Assembly: GCF_030345075.1 (NCBI RefSeq)
Contig: NZ_CP128361.1
Coordinates: 1,178,001-1,242,000, forward strand
From: Solwaraspora sp. WMMA2065
GTDB taxonomy: Bacteria; Actinomycetota; Actinomycetes; Mycobacteriales; Micromonosporaceae
Direction of reading: 5' to 3'
DNA length: 64,000 nt
A program made the position numbers and the translations under genes. The stretch's first letter is position 1. Every line of letters begins with the position of its first letter. A model generated the notes under the pieces. That model worked only from the letters and a program-made list of their open reading frames with translations. It was not told the origin of the DNA and made no database searches. Below, piece after piece: positions 20,994 through 28,173 of the stretch.

Positions 20994-21414
20994 ATGAGCA
21001 GCGGAACCGCGAAGAAGGCGTACGAGGGTCAGTCGATCACCGTGACCTTTGAGGCCAGGCGTTGCCTGCACGCTGCCGAGTGGGTTCGCGGCTTGCCGGA
21101 GGTCTTTGATCCGGGTCAGCGCCCGTGGAGCCGGCCCGACGGTGCCGAGGCCGAGCGCTTGGCCGAAGGGCTCCGACGCTGTCCCTCCGGAGCGTTGCGG
21201 TACGAACTCGTATCCGGCGGGGCGGAGGCCCCTGATCGGCCCACGTGGGTCACGCGACTCCACCGGACAGTTGATCGTGCGCGGTGAGTTGAGTGTGGCC
21301 ACATCGCGAGGTGCGAGCGCTGAGATCAGGGCCGTCCTATGTGGCTGCGGGCAGAGCCGCCTGCAGCCGTACTGCGATCACACCGGGCCTTGCGGTCAGA
21401 CCCCGCTTGGATGA
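20994..21414 (+). pseudogene. (4Fe-4S)-binding plus CDGSH iron-sulfur protein, split by a frameshift
   Basis: Two domains in two frames. Frame one (20994-21287) is the Fer4_19-type domain: EGQSITVTFEARRCLHAAEW then VFDPGQRPW and RRCPSGALRY. In the family the ARRCLHAAE is followed by Cys; here it is Trp (TGG), so one cluster ligand is lost. Near 21255-21265 the frame shifts and the sequence continues GQLIVRGELSVATSRGASAE and ALCGCGQS-type CDGSH residues CGCGQSRLQPYCDHTGPCG, ending at 21414. GGAGAGG precedes ATG 20994. Both the shift and the missing Cys point to decay. Confidence 0.75.
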
Positions 21415-21508
21415 CCCGACACCCGGTCGGTCGATTCCCAGCATGAGCCAAGGAGCGAGCAGGTGGTCTGCAGAGTGCACACCGACCGGCTGAAGATGAA
21501 AGGATGTT

Positions 21509-21820
21509 ATGACTGAGCAGGTTATCGGCAGAAGCTACCGGTTCAACCTGGGTGAACTGACGGTCCGGTTCACCTTTGATTCGCAGACACAGGGAAGCTT
21601 CGTCGTCGAGAGCGGTGGCGGGCTTGCGCCCGATGGTCACGCGGAGACCGTGAAGCTCGACCTGCGGGAGATTCGCGACGGCGTCTACTTGAATTCGTGG
21701 ACGGAGGCCAGCGGCGCCACCGTCACCCACGTCGAGGGCTTCGCCAACGCGACGCTGTATTCCAATGTGACTGTCGGCGGCACTCTCTACAACTTCGTCG
21801 GGACTATCGAGGAGGCATGA
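21509..21820 (+). CDS. MoaF-related lipocalin-like protein
   Basis: A 103-residue protein rich in alternating beta strands: YRFNLGELTVRFTFDSQTQGS, VKLDLREIRDGVYLNSW, ATVTHVEGFANATLYSNVT and LYNFVGTIEEA. The pattern matches the MoaF-like/lipocalin-like small beta-barrel family, which binds small hydrophobic molecules. Its stop overlaps the start region of the following NTF2-like gene, so they form an operon. Function unknown. Confidence 0.65.
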   Translation: MTEQVIGRSYRFNLGELTVRFTFDSQTQGSFVVESGGGLAPDGHAETVKLDLREIRDGVYLNSWTEASGATVTHVEGFANATLYSNVTVGGTLYNFVGTIEEA

Positions 21821-21822
21821 CC

Positions 21823-22212
21823 ATGGCCGCGAACACAGCGACTGGCCAGGCTCAACGCAACACCGAAATCGTACTGACCGCCATGCGGGAACTCTTCGTT
21901 GAGAAGGACATCACGGCGCTCGACCGGTACTGGTCTGAGCCCTACGTCCAGCACAGTCCTCAGTTGGCCAATGGTCTGGGCACGCTACGCGCTGTGGTGC
22001 CGGGCCTGGAGGGCTTCTCATGGGAGCCGAAGCGGATCGCCGCGCAGGGTGACCTCGTGTTCACCCACAGCGTCGTCCATGGGTGGGCGCCGAATCCGGT
22101 CGTCATCGTTGACATCTTCCGGCTCGATAACGGACGTATCGTCGAACATTGGGATGTCATTCAGGACCTCACCTCCCCTGAGGCGACCGTCAGCGGTAAC
22201 CCGATGATCTGA
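21823..22212 (+). CDS. NTF2/SnoaL-like protein
   Basis: A 129-residue alpha+beta cone-fold protein of the SnoaL-like group: AMRELFVEKDITALDRYWSEPYVQHSP, then LVFTHSVVHG and VIVDIFRLDNGRIVEHWDVIQ, which is diagnostic of the family. GGAGG at 21811-21815 fits ATG 21823; ATG 21817 is too close to it. Members act as isomerases or cyclases or just bind ligands; the substrate is unknown. Confidence 0.85.
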   Translation: MAANTATGQAQRNTEIVLTAMRELFVEKDITALDRYWSEPYVQHSPQLANGLGTLRAVVPGLEGFSWEPKRIAAQGDLVFTHSVVHGWAPNPVVIVDIFRLDNGRIVEHWDVIQDLTSPEATVSGNPMI

Positions 22213-22488
22213 CACTCTGAAGGCGGGAGTGGGCGGCATATCGGCTCAGGGAAAACCTAACCACCCCCGGCTGCTGCAACAGGCCTGAGCGCCTCGCGTG
22301 GCGTTCCTGGTACAAACGAGCTCACCGCCTGACCGTGGCCTCGGATCGTCCTGATTCGATGGACTACCTGTCAGTCAGGGAGCAGCTGAACCGGGCGGGG
22401 CTCATTTCACATACCGACCCGGCGGGCTCGTCGCGGTCGGCGAGCCACTGCCGGGAGTCACCCAGACGCCGGGCTGCGCACACGGCCG
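22213..22488. other. Intergenic region without a recognised gene
   Basis: 276 nt between the convergent NTF2-like gene (+) and the SRPBCC remnant (-). Short open frames exist on both strands but none shows family motifs, a ribosome-binding site or homology that I recognise. No U-tract terminator is evident. Confidence 0.3.
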
Positions 22489-22916
22489 TCATGCCTCTGC
22501 CCGCGCGGCGAGAGCCGTGTTCATCGTAGCGAAGCCTGACTCGGCCGAGCGCAACAAGCCGGGCAGCATCATCACGAACAATCCAGAGAAGCGTTCGGAC
22601 TGGGTGAACCGGGTCGATTTGGGAGTGAGCGGTTCGATGTCGAAGGAGTGCGCGCCGTCGAAGATCCCCGGGATGAGCACACGGCCGAGCCACGCGAGCT
22701 GCCGCTCGGGCTCGGCGGTGGTGACGGTGGGAGTGAAGCGGCGCGGCTTAGCCCCGGGAAGAGCGATAGTGACCGCCACATGAGAGCCACGGGTCAGGCT
22801 GCCGTCAAGCTTCGTGATGAACGGGTTCCATTCCGGGTAACAGCGGTCTCGGTGAGAATCGTCCACACAGGATCCGCAGGCGCGGCGATGTCGATCGTAT
22901 GGTTGATGGTAGGCAT
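22489..22916 (-). pseudogene. SRPBCC (START-like) family protein, frameshifted
   Basis: The start (ATG at 22916, minus strand) reads MPTINHTIDIAAPADPVWTI and LTET, the usual first strand and helix of SRPBCC ligand-binding proteins. Near 22836-22840 the frame shifts by one base and goes on as YPEWNPFITKLDGSLTRGS, then FTPTVTTAEPERQLAWLGRV, GIFDGAHSFDIEPL and the C-terminal helix. One missing base restores a normal ~143-residue protein. It is therefore a recent pseudogene or an assembly error. Confidence 0.75.
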
Positions 22917-23075
22917 GGTCGTCCGCTCCTGGTCCAGGGCCGTTGCGTAGTCGGTTGAGGGCTGGCTGAGCTGGGAGTTTGGGAGGAATCCGGGGGTCTA
23001 TGCAGGACGGGCACGGCCCGTTGGTGATCATGAAGTTGCGAAGCCGCATGATCCCGAGGAAGACCGCACCCGCCG

Positions 23076-23615
23076 ATGCCATCATCACCCACCGAGATTC
23101 TGCTGCCGCACCGACCCACCGATACGCCTCTCCCGGTAGCGGTCACTGACAGCGAGCAGCTCAGTCTGTTCGTCGCGTTGAGGGCGGTACCCGATCCGCG
23201 TGACCCGCGTGGCCGCCGCTACCCCCTGGTCAGCGTGCTCGCGGTCGCGGTGTGCGCGGTGCTGGCCGGGGCGTGCACGTTCGCCGCGATCGCCGACTGG
23301 GTACGCGACCTCGACCGCGCCGCGTGGGCGAGGCTCGGGTTCACCGATCGGGTCCCCGCCGCGACCACGGTGTGGCGACTGTTGATCCGCATCGACGCGC
23401 AAACGCTGTCGGCGGTACTGGCCCGCTGGCTGCGGGCACGCACCACACCGGACGGCGGGACCGGACGGCGGTGGCGCATCGTCATCGCCGTCGACGGCAA
23501 GGTCGTACGCGGTGCCCGGCTCCCCGACGGACGTCAGGTCCATCTGCTGTCGGCCTACGACACCAGCACCGGCATCGTGCTCGCCCAGGTCCAGATCGCC
23601 ACGAAATCGAACGAG
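23076..23615 (+). pseudogene. ISAs1-family transposase, N-terminal part (cut by IS110)
   Basis: The first 180 residues show the ISAs1 N-terminal accessory domain (LSLFVALRAVPDPRDPRGRR, LVSVLAVAVCAVLAGACTF) and the start of the DDE domain (IVIAVDGKVVRGARLPDGRQ, first Asp; LLSAYDTSTGIVLAQVQIA). At KSNE (23604-23615) the sequence changes to an IS110 element, and the transposase resumes at 25251. The ATG at 23076 is the likely original start. Confidence 0.88.
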
Positions 23616-23624
23616 TCACCCTGT

Positions 23625-23810
23625 GCCGAGCACGCCGCTATGGCGTGAAAAACTGCGGTACGGTCGCCCGCCGACGCCGATGGGATCTTGGCACTTGAAG
23701 CCGTTAACGAGTCTGGCGCGGGGCCCGACCTCGATGGGTCGCACACTGTTGCTTCGAGCACGCCGGTCAGATTTCTTGGTTCCCGACCGTGGCCCACGGG
23801 CGACCTCCCA
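23625..23810 (+). ncRNA. Candidate bridge RNA of the IS110 element
   Basis: The noncoding left part has the order expected of an IS110 bridge RNA. A perfect 6-bp hairpin CACGCC-GCTAT-GGCGTG lies at 23631-23647. AACGAG (23706-23711) equals the left target plus core (23610-23615), and CGCGGGG (23717-23723) is the reverse complement of the right target CCCCGCG. CCGGTCAG (23763-23770) equals the element's right end plus core (25245-25252). GGGCGA (23798-23803) pairs at 5 of 6 positions with the left end. This gives a target loop first and a donor loop second, as in IS621. The RNA ends and folding are inferred. Confidence 0.6.
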
Positions 23811-23840
23811 CCCCCTTCTGCCCGTATGGAGCCCGGTGGC

Positions 23841-25160
23841 ATGTCACGAGAACCTGAAGAGATCCACGACCCCGACCATGAGATCCGGTTGAGCCGGGTC
23901 GCGGCCATCGACGTCGCGAAGGCATCCGGCAAGGTCTGTACCCGGCTACCGCATCCGACTCAGCCTCACCGCAGGGTGACGCTGGTCTGGGACGTCGTGT
24001 CCACCAACGAGCTCTGCGCCTTGGCCCAGCGGTTGGTCACCGATCAGATCGAACGTGTCGTTCTGGAGTCGACCGGCGACTACTGGCGACCGTTCTACTA
24101 CATCCTGGAAGCCCACGGGGTGACCGTGTGGCTGGTCAACGCCAACGACGTCAAGCAGGTCCCGGGCCGACCCAAGACCGACAAGCTCGACGCGGTCTGG
24201 CTGGCCAAGCTCAACGAGCGTGGGATGCTGCGGCCCTCGTTCGTGCCGCCGAAGGCGATCCGGGACATCCGCGACTACACCCGGCTGCGCCACGACCTCG
24301 TCGCGGACCGGACCCGCTACAAGCTGCGCTTGGACAAGCTGCTGGAAGACGCTTTGATCAAGCTGTCCACGGTGGCTACCAACTTCCTCGGGCTGTCCGG
24401 AAGAGCGATGATCGACGCTCTCGTCGCGGGTGAACGCGATCCCCGCCGACTGGCCGAGCTGGCCCTGGGCAAGCTACGGGTCAAACGTCCCGCTCTGGTT
24501 GAGGCGTTGACCGGCCGTTTCGACGACCATCACGCCACGATCGCTGCCGTCCTGCTGCAGCAGATCGATGCCCTTGACGTCGAGATCGACAAGCTCACCG
24601 TGATCATCGACCAGCTAATCGCCGCACTGCCTCCGACGGGTACTGGTGAGGACTGTCCTCCTGCGGCCCATCAGCCTTCGGTCTTGGAGCGGCTCGACGA
24701 GATCCCTGGTGTCGGACCTCGGGTCGCTCAGATCATCATCGCGGAGACCGGCGGGAACATGGCCCAGTTCCCCACCGCTGGCCACCTGGTGTCCTGGACG
24801 AAACTGTCCCCACGCACCATGCAGTCCGGGTCAAAGACCCGCCGCGGACCCACCGGCCGTGGCAGCCCCTACCTTAAAAGTGTGCTCGGTGACGCCGCCG
24901 CGGCAGCCGCCCGCACCGACACCTTCCTCGGCGAACGCTACCGGCGCCTGGTCAAACGCCGAGGCAAAGCCAGAGCCCTGGTCGCGATCGCCAGATCCAT
25001 CCTGACGATCGTCTGGCACATCCTGGCCGACCCGACCGCTAGCTTCATCGATCTCGGCCCGGACCACTACGCCACCCATATCAACAAGCACCGCAAGACC
25101 CGTAGCCTCATCCGCCAGCTCGAAGCCCTCGGCCACACCGTTCAGCTCAACCCGGCCTGA
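23841..25160 (+). CDS. IS110-family transposase (DEDD recombinase)
   Basis: An RNA-guided DEDD/serine recombinase of ~439 residues. The N-terminal RuvC-like DEDD domain shows VAAIDVAKASGKV (first Asp), VVLESTGDYWRPFYYILE (Glu), VWLVNANDVKQVPGRPKTDK and LDAVWLAKL (Asp pair). The C-terminal Transposase_20 domain has LDEIPGVGPRVAQIIIAETG, HLVSWTKLSPRT, the conserved Ser region (SGSKTRRGPTGRGSPYLKSV) and ALVAIARSILTIVWHIL. ATG at 23841 has GGAG 9 nt upstream; ATG 23826 is an alternative. All key motifs are intact, so it may be active. Confidence 0.93.
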   Translation: MSREPEEIHDPDHEIRLSRVAAIDVAKASGKVCTRLPHPTQPHRRVTLVWDVVSTNELCALAQRLVTDQIERVVLESTGDYWRPFYYILEAHGVTVWLVNANDVKQVPGRPKTDKLDAVWLAKLNERGMLRPSFVPPKAIRDIRDYTRLRHDLVADRTRYKLRLDKLLEDALIKLSTVATNFLGLSGRAMIDALVAGERDPRRLAELALGKLRVKRPALVEALTGRFDDHHATIAAVLLQQIDALDVEIDKLTVIIDQLIAALPPTGTGEDCPPAAHQPSVLERLDEIPGVGPRVAQIIIAETGGNMAQFPTAGHLVSWTKLSPRTMQSGSKTRRGPTGRGSPYLKSVLGDAAAAAARTDTFLGERYRRLVKRRGKARALVAIARSILTIVWHILADPTASFIDLGPDHYATHINKHRKTRSLIRQLEALGHTVQLNPA

Positions 25161-25250
25161 CCAGCACCACACCCAACGGACAAATTCAGAACCTCGTCGG
25201 GGCTGCGCCCCGACGCTGCCGCCTGCCCACTCACGGTTGTTTTTCCGGTC

Positions 25251-25924
25251 AGATCCCCGCGTTCACGCCCCTGCTACGCCTGGTCGCCGCCCAGCTGGGA
25301 TCGCTGACCGACGTCCTGGTCGTCGCGGACGCCCTGCACGCCCAGACCGGACACGCCGAGTACCTGGCCGCCGCCGGCGGACATCTGATGGTCACGGTAA
25401 AAGCCAACCAGCCGACCACATTCGCCCAGCTCAAGACGCTGCCCTGGGCGCAGGTCCCGGTCGGAGCGCGGACCCGCGAGACCGGACACGGCCGCACGGA
25501 GACCCGCACCGTCAAGGCCGTCACCGTGGCGACCCCCGGCGGGCTCGGCTTCCCCCACGCCCAGCAGGCCGTCCGGATCACCCGGACCCGCACGGTCAAG
25601 GGCAGGACCAGCCGCGAAACGGCGTATCTGACCGTGTCCCTTCCCGCCGGAGCAGCCCAACCCGCCGACCTCGGCGCCTGGGCGCGAGCGGAGTGGCATA
25701 TCGAGAACCGCCTGCACTACGTCCGCGACGTGACGTTACGTGAGGATGCCCATCGAGCCCGGACCGGCAACGGTCCCGCCGTCTTCGCCACACTCCGTAA
25801 CACCGCGGTTGGCTACCACCGTGCCAACGGCGAACCCAACATCGCCCGCGCCACCCGACGCGCGAACCGACGCTCCACAGACCTCATCGACGCCGTGACC
25901 AGCAGTAATCCGACTACGCAATAG
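25251..25924 (+). pseudogene. ISAs1-family transposase, C-terminal part
   Basis: Continues the interrupted gene: IPAFTPLLRLVAAQLGSLTDVL, VVADALHAQTGHAEYL (second Asp), HLMVTVKANQPTTF and the C-terminal ARAEWHIENRLHYVRDVTLRED (catalytic Glu) followed by ALRNTAVGYHRANG-type residues. The stop TAG is at 25922-25924. Joined with 23076-23615 it would give an intact transposase of ~400 residues, so the IS110 insertion is the main lesion. A group II intron begins 2 nt after the stop. Confidence 0.88.
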
Positions 25925-26510
25925 CGTGTGCCACGAACGAGGAATGGTGATCGCGATGTAGGAGCGATGTCAGGAATCGATGCTGTGCAGGAGATGAAGG
26001 TTTGGCCCTTCGGAGTCGCCTTTCGGGAGGAGGCTTCAAACCACCACATGCTGCGTTGGCTGAAGACCGTCGTGGTGAGCGATGTGGAAAAGGCGCCGTG
26101 AGAGGTGTCAGGTAGGGACCAGGAAGATGAGTGAAACCGAACCGCTGTTGACGTGTCGTTACGTTTTAGGTGGCATCAGAACCGTGGTCCTTGCTGTTGG
26201 CTGCGGGATGAGTCTGGCGGGTGCCCGATGACTGGCCAGGCGGTGCTCGGCATGGAGGCGGCATGAGCCTGGTCTGCGGCTTCTGCATGGAACGTGGGAA
26301 GGCGTGTCTCGATACCGCCCCGGGTAGCCGGGCGAGAGGGAGTAGCCGAGCGGGATGTGCCCGCGAGGTGTGAGTACCGATGCGAGACGCGCTGGCGGAC
26401 CGGCCCGTAGTAGTGACGAAGCCCTGGTAATCGGGGTGGAGCGAAGGGGCCGGGCCATCCGCAGTTGGTTCGTCTGGTCAACCAGAACGCATAACGGTCT
26501 GGGAGGAACT

Positions 26511-27791
26511 GTGAGGAGCGAGCTGACATTGTCAGAGAAACCGTTAGAGATTTCAAAGTGGGAAGTCTGGGAAGCGTACGAAAGAGTCAAGGCGAACAAG
26601 GGAGCACCCGGAGTCGACGACGTCAGCTTGGGGGAGTTCGAGAAGGATCTGAAAGGAAATCTGTACAAGATCTGGAATCGGATGTCCTCGGGCAGTTACT
26701 TCCCGCCTCCGGTGAAAGCGGTGCGGATACCGAAACCGCAGGGTGGGGTCAGAACACTCGGTGTGCCCACTGTGGGTGACCGGGTGGCGCAGACCGTGGT
26801 GGCCCGCAGGATCGAGGAGAAGGTCGAACCGATCTTCCACCCCGACTCCTACGGCTACCGGCCGCGACGGTCGGCGCTGGACGCGGTAGCGGCATGCCGG
26901 CAACGGTGCTGGCGCTACGACTGGGTCGTCGATCTGGACGTCCAGGCGTTCTTCGACAGCGTCGACCACGACCTCATGATCAAAGCGGTGGAGGCGAACA
27001 CCGACCTGCCGTGGGTACTGCTGTACGTCAAACGGTGGCTCATCGCCCCGATGCAGCAGCCCGACGGTAGCCTGCAACCCCGAGACCGGGGAACCCCGCA
27101 AGGGTCCGCGGTCTCACCCGTGCTGGCGAACCTGTTCCTGCACTACGCGTTCGACACCTGGATGGCCCGGACGTTCCCGTCCGTGCCGTTCGAACGCTAC
27201 GCCGACGACGCGGTGGTGCACTGCGCCAGCGAACGCCAGGCGTACCTGGTGCGCCAGGCGATCGAGGACAGGATGGTCGAGGTCGGGCTGCGCCTGCACC
27301 CGGACAAGACCAGGATCGTGTACTGCAAGGACACCAACCGGCGAGGCGCCCATCCGGACACCTCGTTCACGTTCCTCGGGTACACGTTCCGTCCTCGCGG
27401 GGCCAAAGATCGTCGAGGGGACGTGTTCACCGCGTTCCTCCCGGCGGTCAGCAAGGACGCTCTCAAAAGACTCAGCCGTACCGTCCGGCGATGGCAGATC
27501 CACCGCCGGTTGGACCTCAGCTGGGCCGAACTCGCCGAGATGATCAACCCCGTCGTACGCGGGTGGATGAGCTACTACGGGCGGTTCTACCGCTCCGAGC
27601 TCAACACTCTCCTGGCGCGCATCAACTCCTACCTGGTGCGTTGGATCCGCAAGAAGTACCGGCGGCTACGACCCCGACGCAAGGCCCGAGTCGTGTGGGA
27701 ACGCATCATCGCGCAACACCCGCGCTACTTCGCGCACTGGGCCTGGGTCCGTAACCCTCTGATGATGGCCAGGGTGGTACGAGCGGAGTGA
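26511..27791 (+). CDS. ltrA: Group II intron-encoded reverse transcriptase/maturase
   Basis: Makes cDNA of the intron at its target and helps splicing. RT motifs in order: NKGAPGVDDV, RIPKPQGGVRTLGVPTVGDR, PDSYGYRPRRSALDAV, VVDLDVQAFFDSVDHDLM, RGTPQGSAVSPVLANLFLHY, RYADDAVVHC (catalytic YADD), VGLRLHPDKTRIV, FTFLGYTFRPR; the maturase (X) domain has INPVVRGWMSYYGRFYRSEL. No HNH endonuclease domain. GTG at 26511 follows GGGAGGA; the frame is open further upstream. The TGA stop (27789-27791) lies inside domain V, so the coding and ribozyme sequences overlap. Confidence 0.92.
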   Translation: MRSELTLSEKPLEISKWEVWEAYERVKANKGAPGVDDVSLGEFEKDLKGNLYKIWNRMSSGSYFPPPVKAVRIPKPQGGVRTLGVPTVGDRVAQTVVARRIEEKVEPIFHPDSYGYRPRRSALDAVAACRQRCWRYDWVVDLDVQAFFDSVDHDLMIKAVEANTDLPWVLLYVKRWLIAPMQQPDGSLQPRDRGTPQGSAVSPVLANLFLHYAFDTWMARTFPSVPFERYADDAVVHCASERQAYLVRQAIEDRMVEVGLRLHPDKTRIVYCKDTNRRGAHPDTSFTFLGYTFRPRGAKDRRGDVFTAFLPAVSKDALKRLSRTVRRWQIHRRLDLSWAELAEMINPVVRGWMSYYGRFYRSELNTLLARINSYLVRWIRKKYRRLRPRRKARVVWERIIAQHPRYFAHWAWVRNPLMMARVVRAE

Positions 27792-27814
27792 CGGGAGACT
27801 GTCACGCTCCGTTC
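27781..27814 (+). ncRNA. Group II intron domain V
   Basis: A 34-nt hairpin whose arms GAGCGGAGTGAC and GTCACGCTCCGTTC pair around a short loop, with the GAGC start and GTTC end typical of domain V. The maturase stop codon falls in its 5' arm. Confidence 0.85.
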
Positions 27815-27854
27815 CGTGGGAGCCCGGAGGTGAGATCCCTCCGGGCGACCCGAC

Positions 27855-28173
27855 CCTGGCTCCTGGTTCGGCCTGAGGGCGACTCGGCGGCCAAATCGGT
27901 TGTGCGGCATGGTGTCGCAGGTTTCCAGGTCATGTCGGGATGAGGTCTTGCGATCCGAACCGCCGTCGGTCATCGGCGTATCGCCAGCCTCGCATCCGTG
28001 GCGACGGTTCGCGTCGGTGGAAGGTGCGGAGGCCCCGATCGGTCGCACCGTGCTGGCGCGGCGTATTAGCCCGGCGGACGCTGTCAAAGCAGCCGAACGC
28101 AGCTGGTGGATCGAGCACCGACGCCTGGCTGCCCGGCCTTCCCAGGTCTTCTGGCCGTGGTGTGCGCGGCTGG
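27855..28173. other. Region between group II intron and LAL regulator, no gene recognised
   Basis: 319 nt. It should contain the right end of the ISAs1 element behind the intron, but I could not find a matching inverted repeat. Short open frames show no family motif. Confidence 0.3.

Larger units (their letters stand above)
23616..25250 (+). mobile_element. IS110-family insertion sequence inside the ISAs1 transposase
   Basis: The boundaries follow from rejoining the host gene: KSNE at 23604-23615 continues as IPAF at 25253. The dinucleotide AG occurs at both junctions (23614-23615 and 25251-25252), consistent with the core dinucleotide of an IS110 recombination. The element is ~1635 nt, lacks terminal inverted repeats as expected, has a 225-nt noncoding left part, one transposase gene and a 90-nt noncoding right part. 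Confidence 0.85.
25926..27854 (+). mobile_element. Group II intron with its own reverse transcriptase
   Basis: The 5' end is GTGTG at 25926-25930. The seven bases before it (CAATAGC, 25919-25925, IBS1) pair over their full length, with one G-U, with GCTGTTG at 26144-26150 (EBS1 in domain I). Domain V is at 27781-27814 (starts GAGCGG, ends GTTC), and domain VI follows with CCCGGAGG/CCTCCGGG arms. A bulged A at 27848 stands 7 nt before an AC 3' end at 27854, matching the usual branch point and AY end. The intron interrupts nothing in the host gene as it sits just behind the ISAs1 stop. Confidence 0.85.

Noticed and set aside
22335-22529. Small plus-strand open frame starting with MDYLSVREQLNRAG-like residues
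   Set aside because: The apparent start has no ribosome-binding site, the frame has no recognised motif and overlaps the SRPBCC remnant.
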